This document shows positions 34,547 to 43,719 of a stretch of 56,104 nucleotides of DNA, piece by piece. Positions within the stretch are counted from its first letter, which is position 1; each line of letters opens with the position of its first letter. The notes beneath the pieces are model-generated. The model did not search any database. It saw only the letters and a list, made by a program, of their open reading frames with translations, and was not told where the DNA came from. The DNA comes from Oceanobacillus massiliensis str. N'diop (GTDB lineage Bacteria; Bacillota; Bacilli; Bacillales; Amphibacillaceae): the NCBI RefSeq assembly GCF_000285495.1, contig NZ_HE610977.1, forward strand, positions 554,613-610,716, read 5' to 3'. The translations under genes were made by a program, and so were the position numbers.

Positions 34547-35490
34547 TTTAAGTAGTATTTTCGACCGCTGTTATTTCCTCTTTTCGGGTATTCGTTCAAC
34601 AGATTCTTTGCTATATTAACCGATGCCAGCAGTAAAAAATCTCTTGTTTCCTTATTGCCTATATATTCATTTATTAGCAATGCATAATCATCTAAATCTT
34701 TCCGATGTGCCGTTTTGGATGTTTGCTGACAAACATTGCATTTCCATTTACCGCCAGCTCTTATCATTGGAACAGCCATACAGATCGGGCAGATAACGCC
34801 TTTTAGCAGTTCTTCAAAGGATATTTTATATTTATCTAAGACATGAAGCGTTTCATCTGTATGTGCTGAAAGTAAGTGGATGGCCAATTCATTTACCTGG
34901 TTATCTGTTAAACAGCTTTTTGTATATTCAAGCTGAATTTCTTCAATTCTAGAAAGCAGCTTATCCATTCGCATTACTGAATTTTTAATTGTCTTTTCAC
35001 TAGTAAAATCTTTAAGGAGTGTTTTTTGAGTATATACGGCAATTTTTTCAATCGGTATTGCTGGGAAATCGAAATTGCGGAGCCAGCGCAGGAGTCTTAC
35101 GTGCTGGAGCTTGATCTGTTCAATGGGGTTTGTTAAAGAATCTTCCTTTCCTTCCTTTTTACGGACTGATTGACCCATATCATCAAAATATACTTCCCCA
35201 TCAATGTTTTTCACCTCAATAATCAGTATGAAATTATTACAGAGAAGTAATGCGTCAATTTGGAAATAACCATTTGCATCGGGAATTCTCAAGTGGTAAA
35301 AAATGAGGAAATCATCATAGGAGAGAAAATCAAGCGGAAATTGGAGGGCTGCTTCGCCATTGTGTCCCGCCCTTAAGATGCGAGCTTGGCCGTTAACTGT
35401 TTCTTTGAGCGGATGTACTGCAGGTAACCTTCTGTTTAGTGCCTCCATCTGCAAAATATGCTTGGATACTTCGAGGGGTTTAACAATCAC
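34543..35490 (-). CDS. NERD-domain protein with C-terminal zinc ribbon
   Basis: A 315-residue protein. Residues of about 40-160 form a nuclease-related (NERD) domain: GEAALQFPL, then the core IDALLLCNNFILIIEVKNIDG with Asp...Glu-x-Lys like restriction-type nucleases, and a Gln in NPIEQIKLQH. The C-terminal third has a zinc ribbon, CPICM...CNVC. NERD proteins are thought to act on nucleic acid, but few are characterised. A GTG start is used; its ribosome site (AAAGG) is weak. The gene stands alone, bracketed by two 21-bp repeat arrays and GC-rich spacers. Confidence 0.82.
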   Translation of the reverse strand: MIVKPLEVSKHILQMEALNRRLPAVHPLKETVNGQARILRAGHNGEAALQFPLDFLSYDDFLIFYHLRIPDANGYFQIDALLLCNNFILIIEVKNIDGEVYFDDMGQSVRKKEGKEDSLTNPIEQIKLQHVRLLRWLRNFDFPAIPIEKIAVYTQKTLLKDFTSEKTIKNSVMRMDKLLSRIEEIQLEYTKSCLTDNQVNELAIHLLSAHTDETLHVLDKYKISFEELLKGVICPICMAVPMIRAGGKWKCNVCQQTSKTAHRKDLDDYALLINEYIGNKETRDFLLLASVNIAKNLLNEYPKRGNNSGRKYYLK

Positions 35491-35601
35491 TATGATACAA
35501 CCTTTCTATATTCAGTTTTATTTCTTACTATAAGTACAATTCTATTTAATTTGCAATAATCCTGCTGTAATTAACCTAAAATTTTATAAGCTGAAAAAAT
35601 T

Positions 35602-35706
35602 TGTGAACATCAGCATTTATTTTGTGAACGTCAGCCATTTTCATGTGAACATCAGCTATTTTCCTGTGAACATCAGCATAATTCTCATAGATATCAGCAT
35701 TTCCCT
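35602..35706. repeat. 21-bp-period TGTGAACATCAGC array, locus 2
   Basis: Units begin at 35602, 35623 (one change in the core), 35644, 35665 and a decayed fifth at 35686, all 21 bases apart. Because 21 is seven codons, frames crossing it encode heptapeptide repeats (ADVHxKx on one strand, VNISxxx on the other). It lies upstream of the NERD gene in the same orientation as the array downstream. The stretch after it, to 35890, is GC-rich and contains GATTCCAGTATCC twice, 40 bases apart. Confidence 0.9.
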
Positions 35707-35897
35707 TCCCAACGCTCCCCTTGTCGCCACCAGCAGCCCGCTCACGCTCACTACCCCGATTCCAGTATCCGCGACAGTGACAGCCTCCCCGCCCCTGATT
35801 CCAGTATCCCCGCTGTGTTCCATCCCCTACTCCGCGGCACCAACTCACCGTTCCGCGGCTCTTATGACCGTCCAGTCCAAGCCACCACACCAAGCAA

Positions 35898-35921
35898 AAA
35901 GCCCTGCTTTTGCAGGGCTTT
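35898..35921 (-). terminator. Terminator of hemEHY
   Basis: AAAGCCCTGC and GCAGGGCTTT form a ten-base stem with a short loop, followed on the minus strand by a T run. Confidence 0.88.
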
Positions 35922-35925
35922 CCTT

Positions 35926-37335
35926 TTATCTATTCAGATATTCGATTACTTCGGACGCACTTTTTTGGCCGTGTTCGATGCAATCAGGTATGCCCACTCC
36001 GTCGTAGGAGCTTCCCGTTAGGACTAATCCTGGCAGTTCACTGGAGGCATTCGTACGGATTTCATTGACAAGCTCGAGATGTCCAACATGATACTGTGGC
36101 CTGGCATCTTTATATCTTGTAATGATACTGAATGCTGGTTTTGCTTTTATTTTCATTGTTTTGTTTAAATCTTTCAGCACGATTTCCGTAATTTCCTCAT
36201 CGGTTAAGTCTACGATTCCCTGGTCATCCGGTTTGCCGACATAGCAGCGGAATAAGGCTTTCCCTTCTGGTGTCGTGGTTGGCCATTTCCGATGTGTCCA
36301 TGTACATGCGGTGATGCGGTAGTTGCTGCTTCTGCTTACGAGAAATCCAGTGCCATCGATATCCTTTTTAATGTCTGCATGGTCAAACGCCATGACGACA
36401 TTTGCTGTAGAGGTAGCGGGGATGTCATTCAGTTTTCTCAAGAAATCGTATTGTGTAAGCATTGCTGGCACTTTCGTATGTGGCGCTGCCATGATTACAG
36501 CATCTGCTTTATATACCTCTCCATTGCTCAGAAGCAGGTGATATCCCTGTTCTTTCTTTTCGATATGATCGACTGCCGTATTCATGCTTACGGTACCAGC
36601 ATCAAGTACTTCCGCCAGGCGTTTGACCAATGTCTCAAGACCTGTTTCAAAAGAGAAAAAGGCACCTTCTGGCTTCTTAGCCTTTTTCTTTATGGATGGT
36701 GCCTTTGGTAAGGTTTTTTGCAGTCCTCGCATGACACTCCCATACTCCTGCTCAACTTGATAAAACATCGGATAGATTGCTTGCAGGCTCATTTGGTCAA
36801 TGTCTCCAGAGTGGATGCCTGAGAGCAAGGGATCGATCTGATAGTCCACGATTTCATTTCCAAATCGGTGCCGCATGAATGCACCAAGTGACTGGTCCCC
36901 TTTTATCTTGCTTTTTGGCAGCACTAGATCCATCAGGGCCCGCAGCTTCCCTTTTAAGGAAAATACATCAGAAGCCAGCAGTGGCCGAATTTCTTTTGGA
37001 ACACCCATGTAGGCGCCTTTAGGCATTTTATGTAATTTATTTTTTATGAGAATATACGACTGTCCTGTGCCATTGCGAATCATTTGATCACTTAGTCCAA
37101 GTTCTTCAGCAAGTTTCACTGCGGCAGGTTTTCTTGCCAGTAAGGAATCGGGTCCCAATTCAATAGTATAGCCATCACGCGTAATCGACTGTATTCTTCC
37201 TCCCAGCCGACTGCTTGCTTCAACAAGCTTCACTTCAAAAGGAAAATTTTTTTCCTTTATTTGTTTTTGCAGATGGTAAGCGGCGGATAATCCAGTGATT
37301 CCGCCACCTACAATTACTATTTTTTTTGATTCCAT
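35926..37335 (-). CDS. hemY: Coproporphyrinogen/protoporphyrinogen oxidase (HemY/CgoX)
   Basis: FAD-dependent oxidase that makes coproporphyrin III in the Gram-positive (coproporphyrin-dependent) haem pathway. The 469-residue protein starts with a dinucleotide-binding motif, KIVIVGGGITGLSAAYHL, then EASSRLGGRIQS, and ends with GSSYDGVGIPDCIEHG, which contacts FAD. The ATG overlaps the hemH stop codon (TGATG), so translation is coupled; a GTG one codon earlier is also possible. Third and last gene of the hemE-hemH-hemY operon, as in B. subtilis. Confidence 0.95.
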   Translation of the reverse strand: MESKKIVIVGGGITGLSAAYHLQKQIKEKNFPFEVKLVEASSRLGGRIQSITRDGYTIELGPDSLLARKPAAVKLAEELGLSDQMIRNGTGQSYILIKNKLHKMPKGAYMGVPKEIRPLLASDVFSLKGKLRALMDLVLPKSKIKGDQSLGAFMRHRFGNEIVDYQIDPLLSGIHSGDIDQMSLQAIYPMFYQVEQEYGSVMRGLQKTLPKAPSIKKKAKKPEGAFFSFETGLETLVKRLAEVLDAGTVSMNTAVDHIEKKEQGYHLLLSNGEVYKADAVIMAAPHTKVPAMLTQYDFLRKLNDIPATSTANVVMAFDHADIKKDIDGTGFLVSRSSNYRITACTWTHRKWPTTTPEGKALFRCYVGKPDDQGIVDLTDEEITEIVLKDLNKTMKIKAKPAFSIITRYKDARPQYHVGHLELVNEIRTNASSELPGLVLTGSSYDGVGIPDCIEHGQKSASEVIEYLNR

Positions 37336-38270
37336 CACACTTCACTCTTTACTTTTTTAAGGACAACCTTTGATAGCATGTTAATGAAGTCAACGTGGGC
37401 ATTTGGCATGTCCGGGCGATGGTATTTAGCACCAAGTTCATCACAGACAACCTTACATTCATAATCGTTATCATATAGAACTTCCAAGTGATCTGCAATA
37501 AAGCCAACTGGAGCATATACAAATGAACGGTAACCCTGCTTTTCATAAAGCTCGCGTGTAAGATCTTGAACATCAGGTCCCAACCAAGGATCAGGTGTAT
37601 TTCCTTCACTTTGCCATCCCAATGCATAATCTTTAATCCCAGCTTCTTCAGCAATTAGTTCGGCAGTTTCTCTCAACTGGTCTGGATATGGATCGCCATT
37701 TTGTAAAATTTTCTCCGGCAGACTGTGTGCAGAAACAATCAGAACAGCTTTTTCACGTTCTGCGGCAGACATATCATTGAAGATTTTGCTAATGCCTCTT
37801 GCCCAGAAGCTGATAAAACCTGGCTCTGTATACCAATCTTTTACAGACTCGATTGTAATACCATGTTTTTCTGCCTCTTTGCCAGCGCGATCATTGTATG
37901 ATTTAACACTGAATGTAGAATAATGCGGAGCTAGTACAAGCGAAACAGCTTCTTTAATGCCGTCTTTCGCCATCTCTTCTACGGCATCTTCAATAAATGG
38001 TGCAATATGCTTCAAACCAACGTATACTTTGAATTCACACTCATTTTGTACTTTGTTTAGGGTTGCTTCCAGAGAATATGCCTGGTCTTCGGTAATTTTG
38101 GCAAGCGGTGAAATTCCGCCAATTGCCTGATAGCGATCTTTCAAATCCTGCAATGCTTCTGGTTCAGGCTTTCTTCCATGACGGATATGTGTGTAGTATG
38201 GTTCAATTTCTTCTTCCTTGCTTGGCGTACCATAAGCCATTACCAATAAACCGATTTTTTTCTTTTCCAT
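37335..38270 (-). CDS. hemH: Coproporphyrin ferrochelatase (HemH/CpfC)
   Basis: Inserts ferrous iron into coproporphyrin III. The 311-residue protein is the soluble monomeric type. Visible features: [24 protein letters not shown] near the start, the conserved His in VSAHSLPEK, and a Glu near [10 protein letters not shown]. The ATG giving MEKKKIGLL is chosen because AAAGAGGTG lies at good distance; an upstream GTG overlaps it. It is the middle gene of hemEHY, with 32 bases after hemE and an overlap with hemY. Confidence 0.95.
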   Translation of the reverse strand: MEKKKIGLLVMAYGTPSKEEEIEPYYTHIRHGRKPEPEALQDLKDRYQAIGGISPLAKITEDQAYSLEATLNKVQNECEFKVYVGLKHIAPFIEDAVEEMAKDGIKEAVSLVLAPHYSTFSVKSYNDRAGKEAEKHGITIESVKDWYTEPGFISFWARGISKIFNDMSAAEREKAVLIVSAHSLPEKILQNGDPYPDQLRETAELIAEEAGIKDYALGWQSEGNTPDPWLGPDVQDLTRELYEKQGYRSFVYAPVGFIADHLEVLYDNDYECKVVCDELGAKYHRPDMPNAHVDFINMLSKVVLKKVKSEV

Positions 38271-38302
38271 TTTTTTCAGCACCTCTTTGTAAAATTTTCA
38301 AT

Positions 38303-39337
38303 TTATTTTTTTGTGTAGGAATGAATAAACGCTGTCAACTTTTTCAAGGTATCAGGTTTAATATCAGGCGTAACACCATGCCCTAAATTGAATACGTACT
38401 TTCCTTGCTGCATCCCTTCATCCAAGATGCCTTTTGTACGTTTCTCTATTATCTCCCATTCCGTAAGTAAAATTGTCGGATCGAGATTTCCCTGCACTAC
38501 TTTTGTGACACCCATTTCACGGGCTTCGGTAATGGAAGTCCTCCAGTCAAGTCCAATGACATCAATAGGCAAGTCATTCCATTCCATCAATAGATGACGT
38601 GCACCGACTCCGAAAATAACCAATGGTACATTATGCTTTCTGAGTTCCGAGAAAATCCTTGTCATCACAGGTTTGATAAATACACGATAATCGGGTGCAT
38701 TTAGTGATCCTACCCATGAATCGAATATTTGGATTGCCTGTGCACCAGCCTCTACCTGTGCATCGATATAGGTAATGATCATATCAGACAGTTTATCCAT
38801 CAATGCAAACCATGTTGCCGTATCGCGATACATTAATGATTTTGTTTTGTTATAGTTCTTGGAAGGCCCTCCCTCAATCATATAACTGGCTAACGTAAAT
38901 GGCGCCCCGCTAAAACCAATCAAGGGAACATTCAATTGTTCCTCTGTCAATAGCCGGATCGTATCCAGTATATAAGGGATATCCGAAGCTGGATTAAGGT
39001 GGCCAAGACTTTCTACATCACTTAGCTTTCGGATTGGATTATGAATGACAGGTCCAATCCCGTTTTTAATTTCTACGTCGACACCCAAAGCAGGCAATGG
39101 TGTCATAATATCCTTATATAGAATTGCCGCATCGACCCCATAATTTTCAACTGGAAGCCTTGTTACATATGCGCTTAATTCAGGTTGGTGCGTAATTTCA
39201 AATAGCGAATACTTTTCCTTTAATTCACGGTACTCAGGCTGTGAACGTCCTGCCTGTCTCATAAACCAGCCGGGAATATAATCGGTTTGTTCACCATTGT
39301 AAGCTCTTAAAATTGTATCGTTGAGTTTTTTCGACAT
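38303..39337 (-). CDS. hemE: Uroporphyrinogen decarboxylase (HemE)
   Basis: Converts uroporphyrinogen III to coproporphyrinogen III. The 344-residue protein shows the N-terminal signature [19 protein letters not shown], the Asp in [30 protein letters not shown], and [11 protein letters not shown] near the end. The ATG giving [11 protein letters not shown] follows AAGGATGG; the longer open frame is noise. First gene of hemEHY. Some 120 bases separate it from pbpF upstream on the same strand, with no clear terminator in between. Confidence 0.96.
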   Translation of the reverse strand: MSKKLNDTILRAYNGEQTDYIPGWFMRQAGRSQPEYRELKEKYSLFEITHQPELSAYVTRLPVENYGVDAAILYKDIMTPLPALGVDVEIKNGIGPVIHNPIRKLSDVESLGHLNPASDIPYILDTIRLLTEEQLNVPLIGFSGAPFTLASYMIEGGPSKNYNKTKSLMYRDTATWFALMDKLSDMIITYIDAQVEAGAQAIQIFDSWVGSLNAPDYRVFIKPVMTRIFSELRKHNVPLVIFGVGARHLLMEWNDLPIDVIGLDWRTSITEAREMGVTKVVQGNLDPTILLTEWEIIEKRTKGILDEGMQQGKYVFNLGHGVTPDIKPDTLKKLTAFIHSYTKK

Positions 39338-39495
39338 AAAGTTCCATCCTTTTACACATTCTACTTTCTCCATTACCTACTATAGCGATTTCAAACTTCG
39401 CTGTATAGTTCAGGCAAAGGTTTGTCATGAATTTGCCTCATTTTGAAAAGCGGCAAAAAGTAAATCTAACTCCAGAACAAACCTCTCCATATAAA

Positions 39496-41676
39496 CTATC
39501 TGTTTTGCCAATCCAGTTCTACAGTCTCTGATCTGCCGCCTTCCATTTTGGTCAATGGATCGTAGGCGACAACATAATATCGATTATTGCGGAAAAGAGC
39601 ATTGCTGATGCTATATTCTTTCTTACCAGTTACCTCGCCAATCCGCTTATCAATGCCTTCATTATCCTGATAGATCCGATAAACGATTCGATCATCATCA
39701 GAGCCATCCCATGTTAGCTTACCCTTTACAAGAGAAAATCCGCCAAATTCGTATTCTGCTGTAAGATTAGTGATTTGCTCAAGGCGAATTGGTTCTGGCA
39801 ATGCGTCCACATTTTCCGGTTTCACAAATTCTGCCGCAAGAGAGCCTCCAGTTTGTTTATCGATCTCATTCAGAATTGATTTGGTCAAACTGGTTGGGTA
39901 GGCACTTCCTCCTGTCAGGTAATGATCTTCATCCGATTTATCGTAGCCCATCCATAGAGCACTGACATATTCAGGTGTATAGCCTACAAACCAGGCATCT
40001 TTCGTTTGTCCCTCTACCCGTGGATGCTGAGTGGAGCCGGTTTTTCCTGCAAGTGCCTTTGAGTACTCACCAGAAGTAGCTGTACCGCTAGTCACCGTTT
40101 CTGCTAACATCTCTGTCATATTCCATGCAACCTGTGGATTGAATACTTGTTTCGGACTTATCTCGGCTTCATAATCCATCTGATTATCTCGATCGAATAT
40201 CTGATTGATTGTGCTGGAATCCATAACATTACCTTCAGAGGCAAACGATTGGTAGCTTTGAGCCATTTGCAGAGGTGTAACACCATGTGTCAATCCCCCG
40301 AGTGCAATTGCCGGACCTTCATCCTCTATCGGCATTCCCAATCGCTTAAGATATTCTTTTGAATAATCGATTCCAATCTGTTCGAGCAGCCAGACGGCAG
40401 AAGTATTCTTTGATGTCATCAATGCTTCATAGATGGTTACTGTATTCGCATATTCTCCATCTGCATTAGAGACGGAATATTCGCCAATTTGCTGATCGGG
40501 AAGCAATGTAAATGGGTTGAACTTTTCCTCCTGCATCATTGCCGGTCCATATACAGCAACAGGTTTAAACGTTGAACCAGGCTGTCGTTGGACGGTAACA
40601 CGATTCAAATCTCCGAGCTGATAGTTTCTGCCGCCAATGGCTGAAACTATATTGCCTGTCCCTTCCTCCATCATCACGAATGCACCTTCGACCCCTTCTG
40701 TACTCCCCGGGAAAAATCCATCATTTTGAAATTGTTCATAGGCAATCTGCTGAATGGCAGGGTCCATATTGACTACTATTCGATATCCGCCTTTTTTCAA
40801 TGCATCTACAGAAAGTTGATGTTTATCAGCCGCTTCCTTCATCACAAGGTCGATATAGCTGTCAGTCCATGGGGTTGGCTCCTTTTCCTGAAGCACCAAA
40901 CCAAGCGTCTTTTCTTGTTCACTCTTACGTGTTTCTGCTGAAATGTACCCGGCATCTTCCATTGCCTGCAGAACGATATTTCTTCTTTCCAATGCCTTTT
41001 CCGGATGATCAATCGCCGAATATCCATTGGGGGCCTTCGCAAGTCCAGCCAGCATTGCGCTTTCAGAAATGCTTAATTCTTCGACAGGTTTCGAGAAGAA
41101 ATAGTTTGAAGCAGTTTCCACCCCATACAGACCTTCTCCAAAGTAAATTTCATTCAGATATAATTCCAGAATCTCAGCTTTGGAGTAATTTCTTTCAAGA
41201 TAAATGGCTGCCATTGCTTCTTTAATTTTTCTTGTCCATGTTTTATCATTGTACAAGAATAGGTTCTTAGACAGCTGCTGTGTAATTGTACTTGCACCTT
41301 CGACTTTACTCATGGCAATGATATCCCGGTAAACAGCACGCGTGATGGATTTTAGATCGACGCCTTCATGGTTATAAAATCGTCTATCCTCTATAGCTAC
41401 AAATGCCTGTTCCAAATGATCTGGAATCTGTTCGATGGAAACAAGCTCCCGATTTTCGTTATAAAGCTTACCTATTATTTCTCCTTCGCGTGTTTCAATC
41501 GTAGTTGCCGCATCCAAAATCAGGTCTTCGTCGTCCACAACGAGATTTCCACCATATAAGACAGCCCCATATCCAAGCAGTCCAATTATAATAAGAAAAC
41601 CCGCCATCCATAAAAACAGCTTTAATTTTCGTGAGACAGTTGTTCGTTTTCTTCCTTTATTTTCTTTCTTACGCAT
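39496..41676 (-). CDS. pbpF: Class A penicillin-binding protein (PbpF-like)
   Basis: Bifunctional peptidoglycan synthase. The 726-residue protein has a cytoplasmic basic start, a membrane helix (LFLWMAGFLIIIGLLGYGAV), a glycosyltransferase domain (FVAIEDRRFYNHEGVD with catalytic Glu, then GASTITQQLSKNLF), a transpeptidase domain with Ser in GSTFKPV, a SxN-type motif in SKNTS, and KTGST, and a C-terminal fibronectin-III-like domain (DGSDDDRIVYRIYQD). ATG after GAGGTG. It lies upstream of hemE and divergent to hmoB as in B. subtilis, where pbpF is a sporulation-linked PBP. Confidence 0.94.
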   Translation of the reverse strand: MRKKENKGRKRTTVSRKLKLFLWMAGFLIIIGLLGYGAVLYGGNLVVDDEDLILDAATTIETREGEIIGKLYNENRELVSIEQIPDHLEQAFVAIEDRRFYNHEGVDLKSITRAVYRDIIAMSKVEGASTITQQLSKNLFLYNDKTWTRKIKEAMAAIYLERNYSKAEILELYLNEIYFGEGLYGVETASNYFFSKPVEELSISESAMLAGLAKAPNGYSAIDHPEKALERRNIVLQAMEDAGYISAETRKSEQEKTLGLVLQEKEPTPWTDSYIDLVMKEAADKHQLSVDALKKGGYRIVVNMDPAIQQIAYEQFQNDGFFPGSTEGVEGAFVMMEEGTGNIVSAIGGRNYQLGDLNRVTVQRQPGSTFKPVAVYGPAMMQEEKFNPFTLLPDQQIGEYSVSNADGEYANTVTIYEALMTSKNTSAVWLLEQIGIDYSKEYLKRLGMPIEDEGPAIALGGLTHGVTPLQMAQSYQSFASEGNVMDSSTINQIFDRDNQMDYEAEISPKQVFNPQVAWNMTEMLAETVTSGTATSGEYSKALAGKTGSTQHPRVEGQTKDAWFVGYTPEYVSALWMGYDKSDEDHYLTGGSAYPTSLTKSILNEIDKQTGGSLAAEFVKPENVDALPEPIRLEQITNLTAEYEFGGFSLVKGKLTWDGSDDDRIVYRIYQDNEGIDKRIGEVTGKKEYSISNALFRNNRYYVVAYDPLTKMEGGRSETVELDWQNR

Positions 41677-41752
41677 ATGTTCACCTCTACACAATTACAC
41701 TTATAGTATACGACATTTTTCGCCAAGGTTAAAGAATATAGTCCCTATCATT

Positions 41753-41767
41753 TAATAATTATTTTAA
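41753..41767. promoter_or_regulatory. Possible Fur box between pbpF and hmoB
   Basis: TAATAATTATTTTAA matches 11 of 14 informative positions of the Fur 7-1-7 sequence TGATAATNATTATCA. The region is AT-rich, so chance is possible. It is about 130 bases before the haem-degrading hmoB gene, whose iron control would make sense. Confidence 0.3.
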
Positions 41768-41894
41768 TTTACACTTAGTGTAGTTATTTCTGGTTTCGGG
41801 TAATATGATGACTATAGGCTTAATAGTTATGAAGGTGATTTGTAAAAATTCTTATCAAAGCTTTAGTATGATTAATCAACAAGGAGGTTTCTGC

Positions 41895-42389
41895 ATGAAA
41901 GCATATATGACAAACGGCACAATTGATTTTTTGCAAAAGCTTGACAAAAAACATCCTGAATTCAATCTTCATTTAATGTCAAGCAGTGAAAGTGGCATCG
42001 CCTATTATGAAAATAACAATAAGAAACTGTTTAATGCAGGGCGTGAATACGAATTATTAATGCAGACAGGAGAAATTCAGAAAGAAGGCTTTGTCGTCAT
42101 GAACAATATACCGGTCGCAGACGATAGCAAGCCTGGTTTTGAACACCGTTTCAAAAACCGTACAAATGCTGTTGAAGGAATGCCCGGATTCCAGGCATTT
42201 CGCTTTCTGAGACCGCTCCAGAATAATACTTACGTTGTACTTACCCAATGGAGTTCGGCTGCCGATTTTGAAAATTGGAAGGCATCCGATCAATTTAAGG
42301 AAGCACATAAAGGGCAAGCAGCCAAACAGCCTGCACATTTTACGGAACGTCCGTTTATAACAACATGCACGATGCTAGAAGAAGATTAA
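41895..42389 (+). CDS. hmoB: Heme-degrading monooxygenase HmoB
   Basis: Antibiotic-biosynthesis-monooxygenase (ABM) fold enzyme of the IsdG-like type that opens haem and releases iron. The 164-residue protein has an N-terminal extension and a C-terminal ABM domain: FVVMNNIPVADDSKPGFEHRF, then GMPGFQAFRFLRPLQ and YVVLTQWSSAADFENWKASDQF. Length and domain order fit HmoB (YhgC) of B. subtilis, which likewise faces away from pbpF. The ATG after AAGGAGG is used; 30 upstream in-frame codons lack a site. Confidence 0.9.
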   Translation: MKAYMTNGTIDFLQKLDKKHPEFNLHLMSSSESGIAYYENNNKKLFNAGREYELLMQTGEIQKEGFVVMNNIPVADDSKPGFEHRFKNRTNAVEGMPGFQAFRFLRPLQNNTYVVLTQWSSAADFENWKASDQFKEAHKGQAAKQPAHFTERPFITTCTMLEED

Positions 42390-42398
42390 CGAAAAGCA

Positions 42399-42432
42399 AA
42401 AAGCTAGCTGTTATCTATCACAGCTAGCTTTT
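42399..42432. terminator. Bidirectional terminator between hmoB and the Bdb operon
   Basis: AAAAGCTAGCTGT and its complement form a perfect 13-base stem. Both flanking genes converge on it. Confidence 0.88.
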
Positions 42433-42458
42433 GGTATATCTTCTGTACGGCGGTATAT

Positions 42459-42938
42459 CTATTCTAAAACATATTCATTGAAGAATGCTTCATAGTCCTC
42501 TTCAGCTTGCTGGCCAACAAGACGGGCAACTTCTTCTCCGTCTTCATAGTGGACTAGTGTCGGTGTAGATTCAATATTATAGGCAGTCCCTTCCTGTCCG
42601 AATTCGAGGAGATTGAATTTCTTCATATCCACGTCCATATCCTCTGCCAATGGTGCCAAGTATGGTGTCGTGTTTTGACAATAGACACATACTGGACTAT
42701 AGAAATAAACCGTTGCTTCTTCCCCATTATTCAGGGTTTCACTCAATTGTTCCGGAAGAATCTGATTCTGATATAAGGGATCATCCAACTGATCAATTGT
42801 TGCCTGATCCAGCTCTTTTGAGCCATATGGATTTTCGCTGTTGTCCAGCGCCTGATTGTTTTTATAATCAACCACAAAGTATAGTGCGATAAATAATACG
42901 ACAATCGCACCGATGATGATTAACATTTTCTTTCCCAT
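42459..42938 (-). CDS. Membrane-anchored thioredoxin-like thiol oxidoreductase (BdbA-like)
   Basis: A 159-residue protein: a membrane anchor (MLIIIGAIVVLFIALYFVV), a linker, and a thioredoxin fold with the active site SPVCVYCQNTTPY (CxxC) and a cis-Pro in ESTPTLVHY. The domain faces outside. It is encoded three bases after bdbC, so the pair is a thiol oxidase/reductase couple: BdbC reoxidises its partner with quinone. The exact orthologue (BdbA, BdbD or other) is uncertain. ATG start is preceded by a site within the end of bdbC. Confidence 0.82.
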   Translation of the reverse strand: MGKKMLIIIGAIVVLFIALYFVVDYKNNQALDNSENPYGSKELDQATIDQLDDPLYQNQILPEQLSETLNNGEEATVYFYSPVCVYCQNTTPYLAPLAEDMDVDMKKFNLLEFGQEGTAYNIESTPTLVHYEDGEEVARLVGQQAEEDYEAFFNEYVLE

Positions 42939-42941
42939 TGA

Positions 42942-43376
42942 TTATTTCCCCCTCTGTTCTTTTAATAACATAAACTGTAAAACAAAAATGACAATAAATG
43001 CTATACCGGCTAAAAATGGGATTGTAACAAATCCTAAGTAATTGACATATACAGCATTGCATGGAACTCCGCCCGTACAAGAACCTCCCATTTCATGAAA
43101 AGCAGGGACTTTTTGTACCATATAATGATAAATGGAAACAAACATTCCGATGCCACTTAGGATTAACCCGGGCAGTGTAACGGAAATTTCCTTCTTGATA
43201 GCTGCAAAACCATAGATAACTACCAGAGGATACATCAGAATACGCTGATACCAGCATAATTCACATGGGATAAATCCCATTATCTCGGAATAGAACAGGC
43301 TTCCCCCAGTCGCCAGAATGGCCTGTACCCATATGAGCAATAACAGATTTTCTGCTTTCTTGGTCACACTTCGCAT
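42942..43376 (-). CDS. bdbC: Disulfide bond formation protein BdbC (DsbB-like)
   Basis: Four-helix membrane quinone-dependent oxidase. The first periplasmic-side pair is CELC in FIPCELCWYQRILMYP, and a second pair lies in GGSCTGGVPCNAVYVNYLG. The 144-residue length matches BdbC of B. subtilis, which is needed for competence pseudopilin disulfides and some secreted proteins. It is followed immediately by the thioredoxin-like partner. A palindrome, ATTTGTATTATACAAAT, overlaps its -10 region. Confidence 0.9.
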   Translation of the reverse strand: MRSVTKKAENLLLLIWVQAILATGGSLFYSEIMGFIPCELCWYQRILMYPLVVIYGFAAIKKEISVTLPGLILSGIGMFVSIYHYMVQKVPAFHEMGGSCTGGVPCNAVYVNYLGFVTIPFLAGIAFIVIFVLQFMLLKEQRGK

Positions 43377-43407
43377 ATAGACGCTATCCTCTCTTATTTA
43401 AAAGTAC

Positions 43408-43424
43408 ATTTGTATTATACAAAT
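43408..43424. promoter_or_regulatory. Palindromic operator overlapping the bdbC promoter
   Basis: ATTTGTATTATACAAAT is a perfect palindrome with a single central base. On the minus strand its centre forms the -10 TATAAT, 17 bases after TTGTTT. Occupation would repress bdbC and its partner. The regulator is unknown; thiol-sensing MarR- or DUF24-type repressors use similar sites. Confidence 0.5.
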
Positions 43425-43503
43425 GCACTCCTATAAAAACAATAGTTTAGCAGCAGGTGACAGAATCATTTTGTCAAATTAATGAACGATTGCATCGATT
43501 CCT

Positions 43504-43568
43504 TCTGCTCATCAATATAACATATACAGTAAATCGAATCATAGAGCAGATTTATTCATATGTTATAT
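43504..43568. repeat. Two interleaved inverted repeats
   Basis: TCTGCTC (43504-43510) pairs with GAGCAGA (43544-43550), and ATATAACATAT (43515-43525) pairs with ATATGTTATAT (43558-43568). The arms alternate, so both stems together would make a pseudoknot in RNA. The 343-base gap between bdbC and liaR contains no gene otherwise. Confidence 0.5.
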
Positions 43569-43719
43569 GGATTCAAGTTACCGGGAAGTTTCATGAACTA
43601 TTCCGCTCCGCTTACGCATTCGGCTGACCCGCACACCTGGACTCCATAGAACTGGAATTCCAGGACAGTACTGCCTCGCAATCCAACTAGTTATCAAAAA
43701 CAGCAAGCTATTGGATGCC

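Noticed and set aside
34463-35706. CRISPR array
   Set aside because: Repeats are 13 bases with 8-base spacers; CRISPR repeats and spacers are each about 25-40 bases, and no cas gene is nearby.
35576-35893. Protein with ADVHxKx heptapeptide repeats
   Set aside because: The frame exists only because the 21-bp period is divisible by three; both strands stay open through the array, and there is no ribosome binding site.
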